Shown: positions 1 through 4,842 of the stretch, in pieces | Numbering within the stretch: position 1 is the stretch's first letter | Layout: every line of letters starts with the position of its first letter | Assembly: GCA_015491135.1 (NCBI GenBank) | Contig: WFWK01000025.1 | Location: 1 to 6,189, forward strand | Source of the DNA: Patescibacteria group bacterium | GTDB lineage: Bacteria; Patescibacteriota; Minisyncoccia; Phycocordibacterales; UBA2100 | Reading direction: 5' to 3' | DNA: 6,189 bases | Translations under genes and position numbers: made by a program | Notes under the pieces: model-generated | What the model saw: the letters and a program-made list of their open reading frames with translations, nothing else | The model's database searches: none | What the model was told of the DNA's origin: nothing

Positions 1-109
1 AAATCCGTACCTGCCAGAAATCTGTATTAAATACGCACTTTTATTATCTTTGATATGTTACATTTTTTACTTTTGATTTGATTTCGTGTTTTTTATTTAA
101 TAGTTAGTT

Positions 110-370
110 TTATAAAGATAAATTTTTAAAGATTCTATCAAATAATTGCCTCTTTATATTACCATGTGTTTTTATTGATTTTTCACGTTTTCTGGCAGAA
201 TCTTCTAGAAGATAAGCTTCATAATACACTAGCTTCCAAGGGTGTTTTGATCTCGTAGATTTTACTTTAGCATCATTATGCTCTTTTATTCTTCTTTTCA
301 AATCTGTTGTACTTCCTGTGTATGTGGAACCATCTTTCTTAGATTGCAAAATACAAACATAACTAAACAT
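110..370 (-). CDS. GIY-YIG nuclease domain protein (short stand-alone type)
   Basis: This 86-residue protein is essentially one GIY-YIG domain, the fold of small metal-dependent endonucleases. The first motif strand is YVCIL (residues 4-8) and the second is STYTGST (15-21), followed by the helix DLKRRIKEHN (23-32), which supplies the usual catalytic arginine. HPWKLVYYEAY (43-53) and the ARKREKSIK helix (59-67) with the conserved glutamate complete the domain. The length matches the UPF0213/YhbQ-like class, which has no fused DNA-binding domain. Such genes are common and often multicopy in CPR genomes; their substrate is generally unknown. The ATG at 370 is placed directly before the first motif, with only a weak GAAG upstream. 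The gene lies 15 bases beyond the tRNA-Leu-derived repeat and could be transcribed with it. I am confident of the family; DNA repair and mobile-element roles are both open. Confidence 0.88.
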   Translation of the reverse strand: MFSYVCILQSKKDGSTYTGSTTDLKRRIKEHNDAKVKSTRSKHPWKLVYYEAYLLEDSARKREKSIKTHGNIKRQLFDRIFKNLSL

Positions 371-385
371 ATCTTCAATTCTTTA

Positions 386-404
386 TGCCCAGGGCGGGAC
401 TCGA
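386..404 (-). repeat. Duplicate of the tRNA-Leu 3' end (19-base direct repeat)
   Basis: These 19 bases are identical to 585-603, the last 19 bases of tRNA-Leu (T-loop part, 3' T stem, acceptor 3' strand and discriminator), in the same orientation and 199 bases away. The match stops at the discriminator on one side and within the T loop on the other. Such a truncated copy of a tRNA 3' end is what site-specific integration at a tRNA gene leaves behind, but it could also come from a partial tRNA duplication. Confidence 0.8.
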
Positions 405-533
405 CCACCACTGCGGACATTTTGTTCGCGCTTTGCGCTCCAAAATGTCTCGCAGTCGCGGTCCCGCCGGCGCGCTCCGCTCGCATACGCTCGCGGGCTT
501 CGCGCGCGCCTCTCTTCGAGTCCCACCTCGGCA
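386..533. repeat. GC-rich stem-loop element bounded by inverted tRNA-Leu-like 3' ends
   Basis: The left edge (386-404, minus strand) and right edge (516-533, plus strand) are both tRNA T-arm/acceptor 3' ends starting TCGAGTCCC, so they are inverted to each other and can pair as an outer stem. Inside are two further hairpins. One has a stem of 15 pairs: 410-415 with 451-456 and 416-424 with 441-449, with one bulged base at 450 and an inner GCGC/GCGC cap at 428-438. The other is very GC-rich, with 469-475 pairing with 504-510 and CCGC/GCGG inside. The element is far richer in GC than the AT-rich DNA on its left. Open frames crossing it on both strands look like by-products of high GC. It resembles a tRNA-derived mobile or palindromic element; its function is unknown. 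Confidence 0.65.
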
Positions 534-582
534 ACAAACACCAAAAAACCCAAAGCATTCGCTTTGGGTTTTAGGTGTTTGT
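534..582 (-). terminator. Hairpin terminator after tRNA-Leu
   Basis: An inner stem of 9 pairs (548-556 with 561-569, ACCCAAAGC against GCTTTGGGT, four-base loop) continues into a T run on the minus strand. An outer stem of 9 pairs (534-542 with 574-582) encloses it. It lies 2 bases beyond the tRNA-Leu 3' end, so it probably ends that transcript. T runs on both sides mean it could work in both directions. Confidence 0.75.
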
Positions 583-584
583 AG

Positions 585-666
585 TGCCCAGGGCGGGACT
601 CGAACCCGCACGCACAGAGTGCCACGGCCCTCAACCGTGTGTGTATACCAGTTCCACCACCTGGGC
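585..666 (-). tRNA. tRNA-Leu (anticodon GAG)
   Basis: The 82-base minus-strand sequence folds as a class II tRNA. The acceptor is GCCCAGG with CCTGGGC plus discriminator A, and the anticodon stem CACGG/CCGTG carries the loop TTGAGGG, giving anticodon GAG (reads CUC and CUU). The long variable arm is GCAC-TCT-GTGC, and the T arm is GCGGG TTCGAGT CCCGC. The G/A discriminator position, large variable arm and D-arm sequence all fit leucine. CCA is not encoded, so the CCA-adding enzyme must finish it. Its last 19 bases are repeated at 386-404. Confidence 0.96.
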
Positions 667-676
667 AAGTTGCTCT

Positions 677-705
677 AGTATATAAAATTTATCCATCAAA
701 CTCAA
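677..705 (-). promoter_or_regulatory. Promoter of tRNA-Leu
   Basis: On the minus strand a -35 box TTGAGT (700-705) is followed after 17 bases by a -10 box TATACT (677-682). The tRNA 5' end lies 10 bases downstream, so the primary transcript has almost no leader. This is a sigma70-type match by eye. Confidence 0.65.
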
Positions 706-708
706 ATG

Positions 709-734
709 AAAAACCCGGGCTCTCCCGGGTTTTT
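709..734 (-). terminator. Rho-independent terminator of rplS
   Basis: A perfect hairpin (709-719 with 724-734, core ACCCGGG/CCCGGGT, loop of four) ends in a T run on the minus strand. It starts 2 bases after the rplS stop codon. It has the classic GC-rich stem and U-tract form, and the A run on the other side could make it bidirectional. Confidence 0.9.
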
Positions 735-736
735 GT

Positions 737-1348
737 TTACTTCTCTTCAGATTCTTTTTCTTCTTGCTTTTCTTGTTTTTGTGTCTCCTCTTGTGTATTT
801 TCGTTCTCTTCTTGAGATGAAGTCTCTTTCTCTGTTTGTTCGGGCTGGGTTTGTTCTTCGTTCTGAGTATCGCCTGCTTCCTGAGACTGTTTTTCAGCCT
901 CTTCCTGGGCTTTTTGCTCTTCTTCTCTTTTTCTTGCTTCCTCTTCCGCTCTTTTTCTCTCTTCTTCAAGCTCAGCTGCTCCTTTTGTCGCTATTGATAC
1001 GACAGTGGTCTTACGCAATATGCGACGCAACTCCTTTGCCACTTTCTCACGTATAAAGTAAAGTTTGCTTTTCCTTACGCGAGCACGTTTTGTTATCTCT
1101 ATTTTATCTATTGATGGTGAATAAAGTGGAAAAATCTTCTCCACTCCCACCCCACTTGCCACTTTTCTTACGGTAAAAGTAGCTCCGGGCTCAGTTCCGT
1201 GTTTTGTAGCTATTACCAAACCTTCAAACGGCTGTAGGCGTGTTTTACCTTTCTCTTCTATTTTAATCCACACACGAACTGTATCCCCGGCTTTAATGCC
1301 AAGCTTGGCTCGCTCTTTCATATCTACCGGACTTATTTGTATACTCAT
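737..1348 (-). CDS. rplS: Large ribosomal subunit protein bL19 with a long charged C-terminal tail
   Basis: bL19 is a structural protein of the 50S subunit near the interface with the 30S. Residues 1 to about 115 are the whole L19 domain, with GDTVRVWIKI (21-30), RLQPFEGLVIA (37-47), FTVRKVASGVGVEKIFPLYSP (58-78) and RKSKLYFIRE (92-101). The usual protein is about 115 residues; this one has 203. The extra residues from about 124 are almost only Glu, Lys, Gln, Arg, Ala, Asn, Thr and Ser, first as a likely charged helix (EEERKRAEEEARKREEEQK) and then as a disordered acidic stretch. The N-terminus is shorter than in E. coli, beginning close to GDTV. The ATG at 1348 has no Shine-Dalgarno; a -10-like box lies 9 bases before it. 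The gene stands alone between its promoter and a strong terminator. The identity is certain; the role of the tail is unknown. Confidence 0.96.
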   Translation of the reverse strand: MSIQISPVDMKERAKLGIKAGDTVRVWIKIEEKGKTRLQPFEGLVIATKHGTEPGATFTVRKVASGVGVEKIFPLYSPSIDKIEITKRARVRKSKLYFIREKVAKELRRILRKTTVVSIATKGAAELEEERKRAEEEARKREEEQKAQEEAEKQSQEAGDTQNEEQTQPEQTEKETSSQEENENTQEETQKQEKQEEKESEEK

Positions 1349-1357
1349 AGTGGCAAC

Positions 1358-1385
1358 ACTTTAGCATAAGATTTAAAAAATGCAA
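1358..1385 (-). promoter_or_regulatory. Candidate promoter of rplS, nearly leaderless
   Basis: The minus strand shows TTGCAT (1380-1385), a 16-base spacer and TAAAGT (1358-1363). The second box is preceded by TG as in an extended -10. Nine bases separate the -10 from the rplS ATG, which predicts a leader of only a few bases. The -10 match is imperfect. Confidence 0.45.
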
Positions 1386-1418
1386 AACACTTTTTATCTC
1401 TGACAAACATTTACAATA

Positions 1419-1439
1419 TTACAAGGTTCGACCTTGTAA
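1419..1439 (-). other. Perfect stem-loop across the stop codon of the pseudouridine synthase gene
   Basis: TTACAAGGT (1419-1427) and ACCTTGTAA (1431-1439) form a perfect stem of 9 pairs with a three-base loop. It contains the last codons and the TAA stop of the pseudouridine synthase gene. There is no real T run after it on the minus strand, so it is a weak terminator at best, or an mRNA 3' end stabiliser. Confidence 0.4.
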
Positions 1440-2195
1440 AGGTTCATTGTGTCTAAAATTTTTAAGCGCATTTTGAAAATCGGAAGGTAGCCGGCTTTCA
1501 AAATACACTTCCTTGCCTGCCAAATCGGTAAACTTCAAAGAAAATGCGTGCAGAGCTAAACGTTTAAAACCAAAAACACATTCTCTTTTGGGAGCGTACA
1601 ATCTGTCACACACAATAGGATGATGTATTGCTTTTAAGTGTACTCTCAGTTGATGTGTTCTTCCGGTCTTGGGGTATAAATTAACAAAAGCAAACCCATC
1701 TGCCCCTTTGCCGATTTGTTCAATTACTCTAACCGAAGTCTGTGCATTTCTTTTTTTACCGCGCGCTCCCGGTTGCGCCGAAAATCGCCTGAAGTCTTTT
1801 GGGCTTCTGCCTATCGGTTTGTCAATTTGAAAAAAATCATCTTTAAAGGTGCCGTATACAAAAGCTTTGTATGTTTTCTTGACTTGCCTGTTTTGAAACT
1901 GCTTCTTCAAATGAAAAAACATCTCAGATGTTTTGGCAACAACCAAGATTCCGCTTGTCTCTTTATCAAGTCTGTGTACAATACCGGGGCGCTCTATTTT
2001 TTCCCCTTCCGGAGTTACCCATGGTTCTCCAACTTCTTTTAACTGAGGAAAGTTATCGGTTATCCAATGGGCAAGGGTATATTCCTGAATTTTTCCGTCC
2101 GGATGAACTGACAAACCGGAGGGTTTGTTCAAAATTAAAAAATCCTTTTCTTCTTTAATTATCTCAACGCCCGCGTCTTCTTTGTCTGGTTTCAT
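1419..2195 (-). CDS. RluA/RluD-family 23S rRNA pseudouridine synthase
   Basis: This enzyme family turns uridine into pseudouridine in rRNA or tRNA; RluD-type members act on helix 69 of 23S rRNA. The catalytic motif HRLDKETSG is at 74-82 with Asp77 as the expected nucleophile. Other family blocks are ILNKPSGLSVHP (21-32), KTYKAFVYG (107-115), KTGRTHQLRVH (176-186) and the C-terminal RLALHAFSLKF (212-222). At 258 residues it is short for RluD because the N-terminal S4 RNA-binding domain is absent, which is closer to the RluA layout. The exact target base cannot be told from the sequence. The ATG at 2195 lies inside uppS, overlapping its end by 32 bases in another frame, and has no Shine-Dalgarno, so translation may be coupled. 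It is probably the second gene of a two-gene operon with uppS. Confidence 0.92.
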   Translation of the reverse strand: MKPDKEDAGVEIIKEEKDFLILNKPSGLSVHPDGKIQEYTLAHWITDNFPQLKEVGEPWVTPEGEKIERPGIVHRLDKETSGILVVAKTSEMFFHLKKQFQNRQVKKTYKAFVYGTFKDDFFQIDKPIGRSPKDFRRFSAQPGARGKKRNAQTSVRVIEQIGKGADGFAFVNLYPKTGRTHQLRVHLKAIHHPIVCDRLYAPKRECVFGFKRLALHAFSLKFTDLAGKEVYFESRLPSDFQNALKNFRHNEPLQGRTL

Positions 2196-2835
2196 ATTGT
2201 TTTAAAATATCGTCAAAATCTTGCTCTGTAAAGTCGGGCCAATATTTGTCCAAAAAGAAAAGCTCGCTGTAAGCGATATTCCAGAGCAAAAAATTTGACA
2301 ACCTTTTCTCTCCTCCGGTTCTTATCACAATATCTGGATCCGGCATCTCAGCTGTCCAGAGAAATTTTTTAAAATCCTCTTCGGTCTTAACATGTGCCCC
2401 CGATGAGCAAACATTTTCAACCGCTTCTAAAATTTCTGCTCTACCACCGTATGAAAGAGCTATCCAAAATGTCATTTTTGTGTTGTTTTTTGTTTTCTCT
2501 TCCGCCTCTTGTATCAGTTTTTGTATCTCAGGTGAAAAACGGTCTCTTTGTCCTATTACTCTTATTTTTATATTTTCTCCAGAGAGTCTGTTCACATATT
2601 TTTTAAAGAAAAATTTAAATAAATCCATCAAGTAAGTTACCTCTTCCTCACTTCTGTTCCAGTTCTCGGTTGAAAAAGCATAAACTACCAAATGTGGCAC
2701 CTTATCACTTACATGCAAAACTATGGGAAACAGCGCATCATGCAATCCTTTTTTGTGTCCTTCAAATGTACTCAATCCTTTTTCTCTCGCCCAACGTCTA
2801 TTTCCATCTAAAATTATTCCAACACAATTGATCAT
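2164..2835 (-). CDS. uppS: Isoprenyl transferase (undecaprenyl diphosphate synthase family)
   Basis: This cis-prenyltransferase adds isopentenyl diphosphate units to farnesyl diphosphate to make the C50-C55 polyprenyl diphosphate that carries peptidoglycan and other glycan precursors across the membrane. The substrate-binding motif is ILDGNRRWA (8-16), with Asp10 as the Mg-binding and catalytic aspartate; most bacterial enzymes have DGNGRWA. YAFSTENWNRS (52-62), SYGGRAEIL (128-136) and RTGGEKRLSNFLLW (172-185) followed by YSELFF (189-194) are the other conserved blocks. The length of 223 residues is near normal; the start is about 15 residues shorter than E. coli because the protein begins just before the first motif. 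The ATG lies 7 bases from a good -10 box, so the mRNA is probably leaderless. It overlaps the downstream pseudouridine synthase gene by 32 bases and ends in TGA. Confidence 0.95.
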   Translation of the reverse strand: MINCVGIILDGNRRWAREKGLSTFEGHKKGLHDALFPIVLHVSDKVPHLVVYAFSTENWNRSEEEVTYLMDLFKFFFKKYVNRLSGENIKIRVIGQRDRFSPEIQKLIQEAEEKTKNNTKMTFWIALSYGGRAEILEAVENVCSSGAHVKTEEDFKKFLWTAEMPDPDIVIRTGGEKRLSNFLLWNIAYSELFFLDKYWPDFTEQDFDDILKQYETRQRRRGR

Positions 2836-2842
2836 GCTGACA

Positions 2843-2870
2843 ATGATAACAGATTTAAAACTCTTGACAA
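2843..2870 (-). promoter_or_regulatory. Promoter of uppS, predicted leaderless
   Basis: On the minus strand TTGTCA (2865-2870), a 16-base spacer and TATCAT (2843-2848) form a good sigma70-type promoter. Only 7 bases separate the -10 from the ATG of uppS, so transcription should begin at or within a base or two of the start codon. The -35 box overlaps that of a plus-strand promoter. Confidence 0.65.
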
Positions 2871-2891
2871 AGAAAAATAGATTACTAATAT
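2864..2891 (+). promoter_or_regulatory. Plus-strand promoter of the candidate small RNA
   Basis: A consensus -35 TTGACA (2864-2869) is followed after 16 bases by TAATAT (2886-2891); TATAAA at 2889-2894 is an alternative with a 19-base spacer. Transcription would start near 2898 and run into the structured region. The -35 is nearly palindromic (TTGACAA against TTGTCAA) and is shared, in opposite direction, with the uppS promoter. Confidence 0.6.
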
Positions 2892-2897
2892 AAATTC

Positions 2898-3045
2898 AGT
2901 TCCTTCAACGGGGCTCCCCATTGGGCACTCCTTGCTCCCCTCCCCCTACCTTGCAAATAGGAGTGGTTGCGAAAATGCAACAGCCCCGACCAAGAATTTG
3001 CTCCCCCTCGGACTCAGGCTCAGCCTCCCGAGGGGGTTATTTGTT
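2898..3045 (+). ncRNA. Candidate structured small RNA, family not recognised
   Basis: This intergenic region has its own consensus promoter (2864-2891) and ends in a hairpin terminator (3003-3036). Between them a compact three-way junction can be drawn. P1 is CGGGGCT (2909-2915) with AGCCCCG (2982-2988). P2 is CACTCC (2926-2931) with GGAGTG (2960-2965), extended by TTGC/GCAA (2932-2935 with 2953-2956). P3 is GTTGC (2966-2970) with GCAAC (2977-2981) around a GAAAAT loop, and it abuts both P2 and P1. The sequence GCTCCCC occurs three times (2913-2919, 2934-2940, 3000-3006), and the P2 loop is a C-rich run that could bind G-rich sequences such as ribosome binding sites. I see none of the signatures of SRP RNA, RNase P RNA, tmRNA or a T-box. 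6S RNA cannot be excluded by eye. The 5' end is estimated. Confidence 0.5.
3003..3036 (+). terminator. Hairpin terminator of the candidate small RNA
   Basis: CCCCCTCGG (3003-3011) pairs perfectly with CCGAGGGGG (3028-3036), and AGGC/GCCT stacks inside the loop. The following TTATTTGTT is a fair U tract. The tract runs directly into the -35 box of the tRNA-Val promoter, so the two transcription units are tightly packed. Confidence 0.65.
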
Positions 3046-3071
3046 GACAGGAGTTTTGCTTTTGATATATT
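3044..3071 (+). promoter_or_regulatory. Promoter of tRNA-Val
   Basis: A perfect TTGACA (3044-3049) lies 16 bases before TATATT (3066-3071). The tRNA begins 9 bases after the -10, so the transcript should start at or just before the mature 5' end. Confidence 0.75.
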
Positions 3072-3079
3072 TAATGTAC

Positions 3080-3153
3080 GGGCGATTAGCTCAGTTGGCT
3101 AGAGCGTCCGCCTTACAAGCGGAAGGTCGTTGGTTCGAGCCCAACATCGCCCA
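3080..3153 (+). tRNA. tRNA-Val (anticodon UAC)
   Basis: The 74 bases form a full cloverleaf. The acceptor is GGGCGAT with ATCGCCC plus discriminator A, the D arm is GCTC/GAGC, and the anticodon stem TCCGC/GCGGA carries loop CTTACAA, giving anticodon TAC. The variable loop is AGGTC, and the T arm is GTTGG TTCGAGC CCAAC. CCA is not encoded. No classical terminator follows; repeat copy A begins about 27 bases downstream, and its first palindrome may provide the 3' end structure. Confidence 0.97.
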
Positions 3154-3183
3154 CACCGCGCACGCGCAGTGCAGATTTACCCG

Positions 3184-3401
3184 CACCATACTACGGTGCA
3201 CGATTACCTGCTTCCTTTACGGCATCATTCACAGAGTTTTACTTTATTTATTATGTATGCGAATTGGAATGTATGGTGCTGGCAGGCCCACACCATACAT
3301 ACCTTTAGTAGGATTTTATCTGTTGCAATCTATTACTAGATTTAACAACAGTATCAGCAAAAAGTATATTGAAGTTGTTAGTATGGTGCGGGCAGGCCCA
3401 C
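3184..3401 (+). repeat. 218-base inverted repeat, copy A
   Basis: This segment matches the reverse complement of 5896-6114 with 10 substitutions and one single-base gap by hand alignment, about 95% identity. The last 95 bases (3307-3401) are identical; all changes lie in the first 123. The copy begins and ends with the same 14-base motif in inverted form: CCCGCACCATACTA at 3180-3193 and its complement at 3379-3392. A third copy of the motif core forms a central hairpin (3269-3278 with 3291-3300, ATGTATGGTG against CACCATACAT). The same loop text, GGCAGGCCCACACCA, follows the centre and right motifs. This looks like a REP/BIME-type or MITE-type non-coding mobile unit. An open frame running through it is weakly shared by both copies but has no start signal. 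Confidence 0.85.
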
Positions 3402-3406
3402 ACCAA

Positions 3407-3447
3407 CACGTATAATGTAGGTAAGCTCGCACTAGCACGTATAATGT
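3407..3447. repeat. Short direct repeat CACGTATAATGT, two copies
   Basis: CACGTATAATGT occurs at 3407-3418 and 3436-3447, a period of 29 bases, just outside repeat copy A. Each holds TATAAT, but no -35 box stands at the right distance. The rest of the stretch between copy A and the ketosynthase terminator shows no gene. Confidence 0.5.
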
Positions 3448-3499
3448 GGACACCTTACGTTATGTAAAATGATGCGGGTTTGTCTTTAATGCAAAGTTA

Positions 3500-3529
3500 A
3501 ACGCCTTTTCGCTTTCGCGAAAAGGCGTT
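3500..3529 (-). terminator. Terminator of the FabB-like gene
   Basis: A perfect 13-pair stem (3500-3512 with 3517-3529, AACGCCTTTTCGC against its complement) with a four-base loop lies 4 bases after the stop codon. A short T-rich tract follows on the minus strand, and the A/T flanks on both sides could let it work in both directions. Confidence 0.8.
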
Positions 3530-3533
3530 TTAA

Positions 3534-4802
3534 TTACAATTTTGTAAACACAACAGAGGCGTTTGCGCCACCGAAGCCAAACGAATTTGACATAACGGTA
3601 CGCAATTTAGCTTCCCGACTTTCAGATACGATCCGTTTTTGGACCATCTCCGGCAAATCAGGATCCGGATTCAAATTTGCGGTTCCGACCACAAAACCAT
3701 GGTGCAACATAAGCAAGGTATAGATTGCCTCACAGGCTCCCGCTGCGCCAAGGGCATGGCCAGTGAGAGATTTTGTTGAAGAGATAAGTGGTACCTCAAA
3801 ACCGAAAGTGCGAGCTACCGCCTCGGCCTCTTTTATGTCACCTTTCGGTGTACTGGTGCCGTGCGCATTGAGATAGTTGACCTCAAGCGGTTCACCACGG
3901 ACAGGTATACCACCCAAAGTGGTAAGAGCCTGAACCATTGTGTGTATTGCTCCTTTACCAGAGGGCTCCACCATAGAGTACCCATCGGAAGTTGCTCCAT
4001 AACCTACAACTTCCGCATAGATGCGCGCCCCGCGCTTGAGCGCATGTTCATACTCTTCAAGCACAAGGAATCCGGCGCCCTCGCCTTCCACAAACCCATC
4101 ACGCCCAACTGAAAATGGACGCGATGCGCGCTCAGGCTTATCATTAAAAGAGGTGGAAAGCGCCCTCATCGCATCAAACCCCATCGCTTTGCTGATGTGC
4201 GCATCTTCTGCCCCACCGGCAAATGCGATATTCGCCCGTCCGGTAGCAATCATAACCGCCGCTTCACCTATTGCATGTGCAGAAGAGGCACAAGCCGATG
4301 AGATAGCAAAAGAGATGCCATGCAAACGATAATCTACCGCAATCAAAGCTGAGAGGCCTGAGTTCATTGTAGGAACAACGGCAAAGGGTCCTATCCTCTT
4401 GGGTCCTCCTTGCTTATTTAGAATATCCCACGCACGGCATTGGTCTTGTGTTGAAGGCCCGCCTTGAGCGGCAATAAGAGCAATATCGGGTCGTTCTGCA
4501 ATCTGCTCACGATCCAGCTTAGCATCACAAACGGCTCTGTCAAAAGCCGCAAGCCCCAAAAGAAGCTGTTTGCCAATCCCGGCAAAACGCAGACGCCTTC
4601 TGCCAACTTCATAACGCAAAGGTTTCTCATCAACGGGAGCCCATATTTGGCTTTTAAAGCCTGCGCGAGCATAGTCTTCCGAGAAAACAACTCCGCTTTT
4701 CTGGGCGCGCAAGCTGGCAACAACCTCTTCCAGAGAGTTACCTAAAGGCGTAACCGCACCCATTCCGGTAACAACAACTCGCCTCATGTTAATAGTGTTC
4801 AT
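3534..4802 (-). CDS. fabB: Beta-ketoacyl-ACP synthase, FabB (KAS I)-like
   Basis: KAS enzymes condense malonyl-ACP with an acyl chain in fatty acid elongation. All catalytic residues are present: Cys171 in SSACASSAH, His314 in NAHGTSTP, and Lys344 and His349 in STKSLTGHALGAAG. The length of 422 is normal. Several blocks match my recollection of proteobacterial FabB better than FabF: SGVVFSEDYARAGFKSQIW (36-54), FDAMRALSTSFNDKPERASR (209-228), YGATSDGYSMVEPSG (268-282), EAIYTLLMLHHGF (358-370) and TVMSNSFGFGG (402-412). The ATG at 4802 is fixed by a perfect Shine-Dalgarno; Met6 is a less likely start. Hand counts on sampled lines give roughly 47-62% GC against 32-43% in uppS and the antiporter gene, and no other gene here has such a ribosome binding site. 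No acyl carrier protein or other fab gene is in the window. Horizontal origin is inferred. Confidence 0.9.
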   Translation of the reverse strand: MNTINMRRVVVTGMGAVTPLGNSLEEVVASLRAQKSGVVFSEDYARAGFKSQIWAPVDEKPLRYEVGRRRLRFAGIGKQLLLGLAAFDRAVCDAKLDREQIAERPDIALIAAQGGPSTQDQCRAWDILNKQGGPKRIGPFAVVPTMNSGLSALIAVDYRLHGISFAISSACASSAHAIGEAAVMIATGRANIAFAGGAEDAHISKAMGFDAMRALSTSFNDKPERASRPFSVGRDGFVEGEGAGFLVLEEYEHALKRGARIYAEVVGYGATSDGYSMVEPSGKGAIHTMVQALTTLGGIPVRGEPLEVNYLNAHGTSTPKGDIKEAEAVARTFGFEVPLISSTKSLTGHALGAAGACEAIYTLLMLHHGFVVGTANLNPDPDLPEMVQKRIVSESREAKLRTVMSNSFGFGGANASVVFTKL

Positions 4803-4806
4803 CTTG

Positions 4807-4816
4807 CACCTCCTTT
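4807..4816 (-). promoter_or_regulatory. Perfect Shine-Dalgarno of the FabB-like gene
   Basis: AAAGGAGGTG lies just before the ATG, with 6 bases between GGAGG and the start codon. It is a full anti-16S match and decides the start at 4802. The native-looking genes around it lack any such site. Confidence 0.85.
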
Positions 4817-4842
4817 GGTTGAGTTTTAATGTTCCTTGTTTG

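Noticed and set aside
375..678. Several open frames on both strands over tRNA-Leu and the GC-rich stem-loop element
   Set aside because: They are antisense or sense readings of a tRNA and of hairpins in high-GC DNA, which lacks stops by composition.
706..1056. Plus-strand open frame of 116 codons rich in Leu and Phe
   Set aside because: It is the mirror of the Glu/Lys-rich rplS tail on the other strand, where GAA, GAG and AAG codons read as Phe, Leu and Ser.
2164..2166. Use of TGA as a sense codon, known in some CPR lineages
   Set aside because: TGA ends uppS at its normal length, and no gene here needs an internal TGA to be read through.
2898..3036. SRP RNA, RNase P RNA, tmRNA or T-box at the structured intergenic region
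   Set aside because: The GGAAG/GCAGCC apical region of SRP RNA, the GAGGAAAGTCC core of RNase P RNA, a tRNA-like end with a tag frame, and the T-box sequence are all absent.
2921..3415. Plus-strand open frame of 164 codons across the candidate RNA, tRNA-Val and repeat copy A
   Set aside because: It translates a tRNA gene and a non-coding repeat, has no ribosome binding site, and shows no protein-like composition.
3407..3447. A short CRISPR-like array
   Set aside because: There are only two 12-base copies, the spacer is too short and no cas gene is near.
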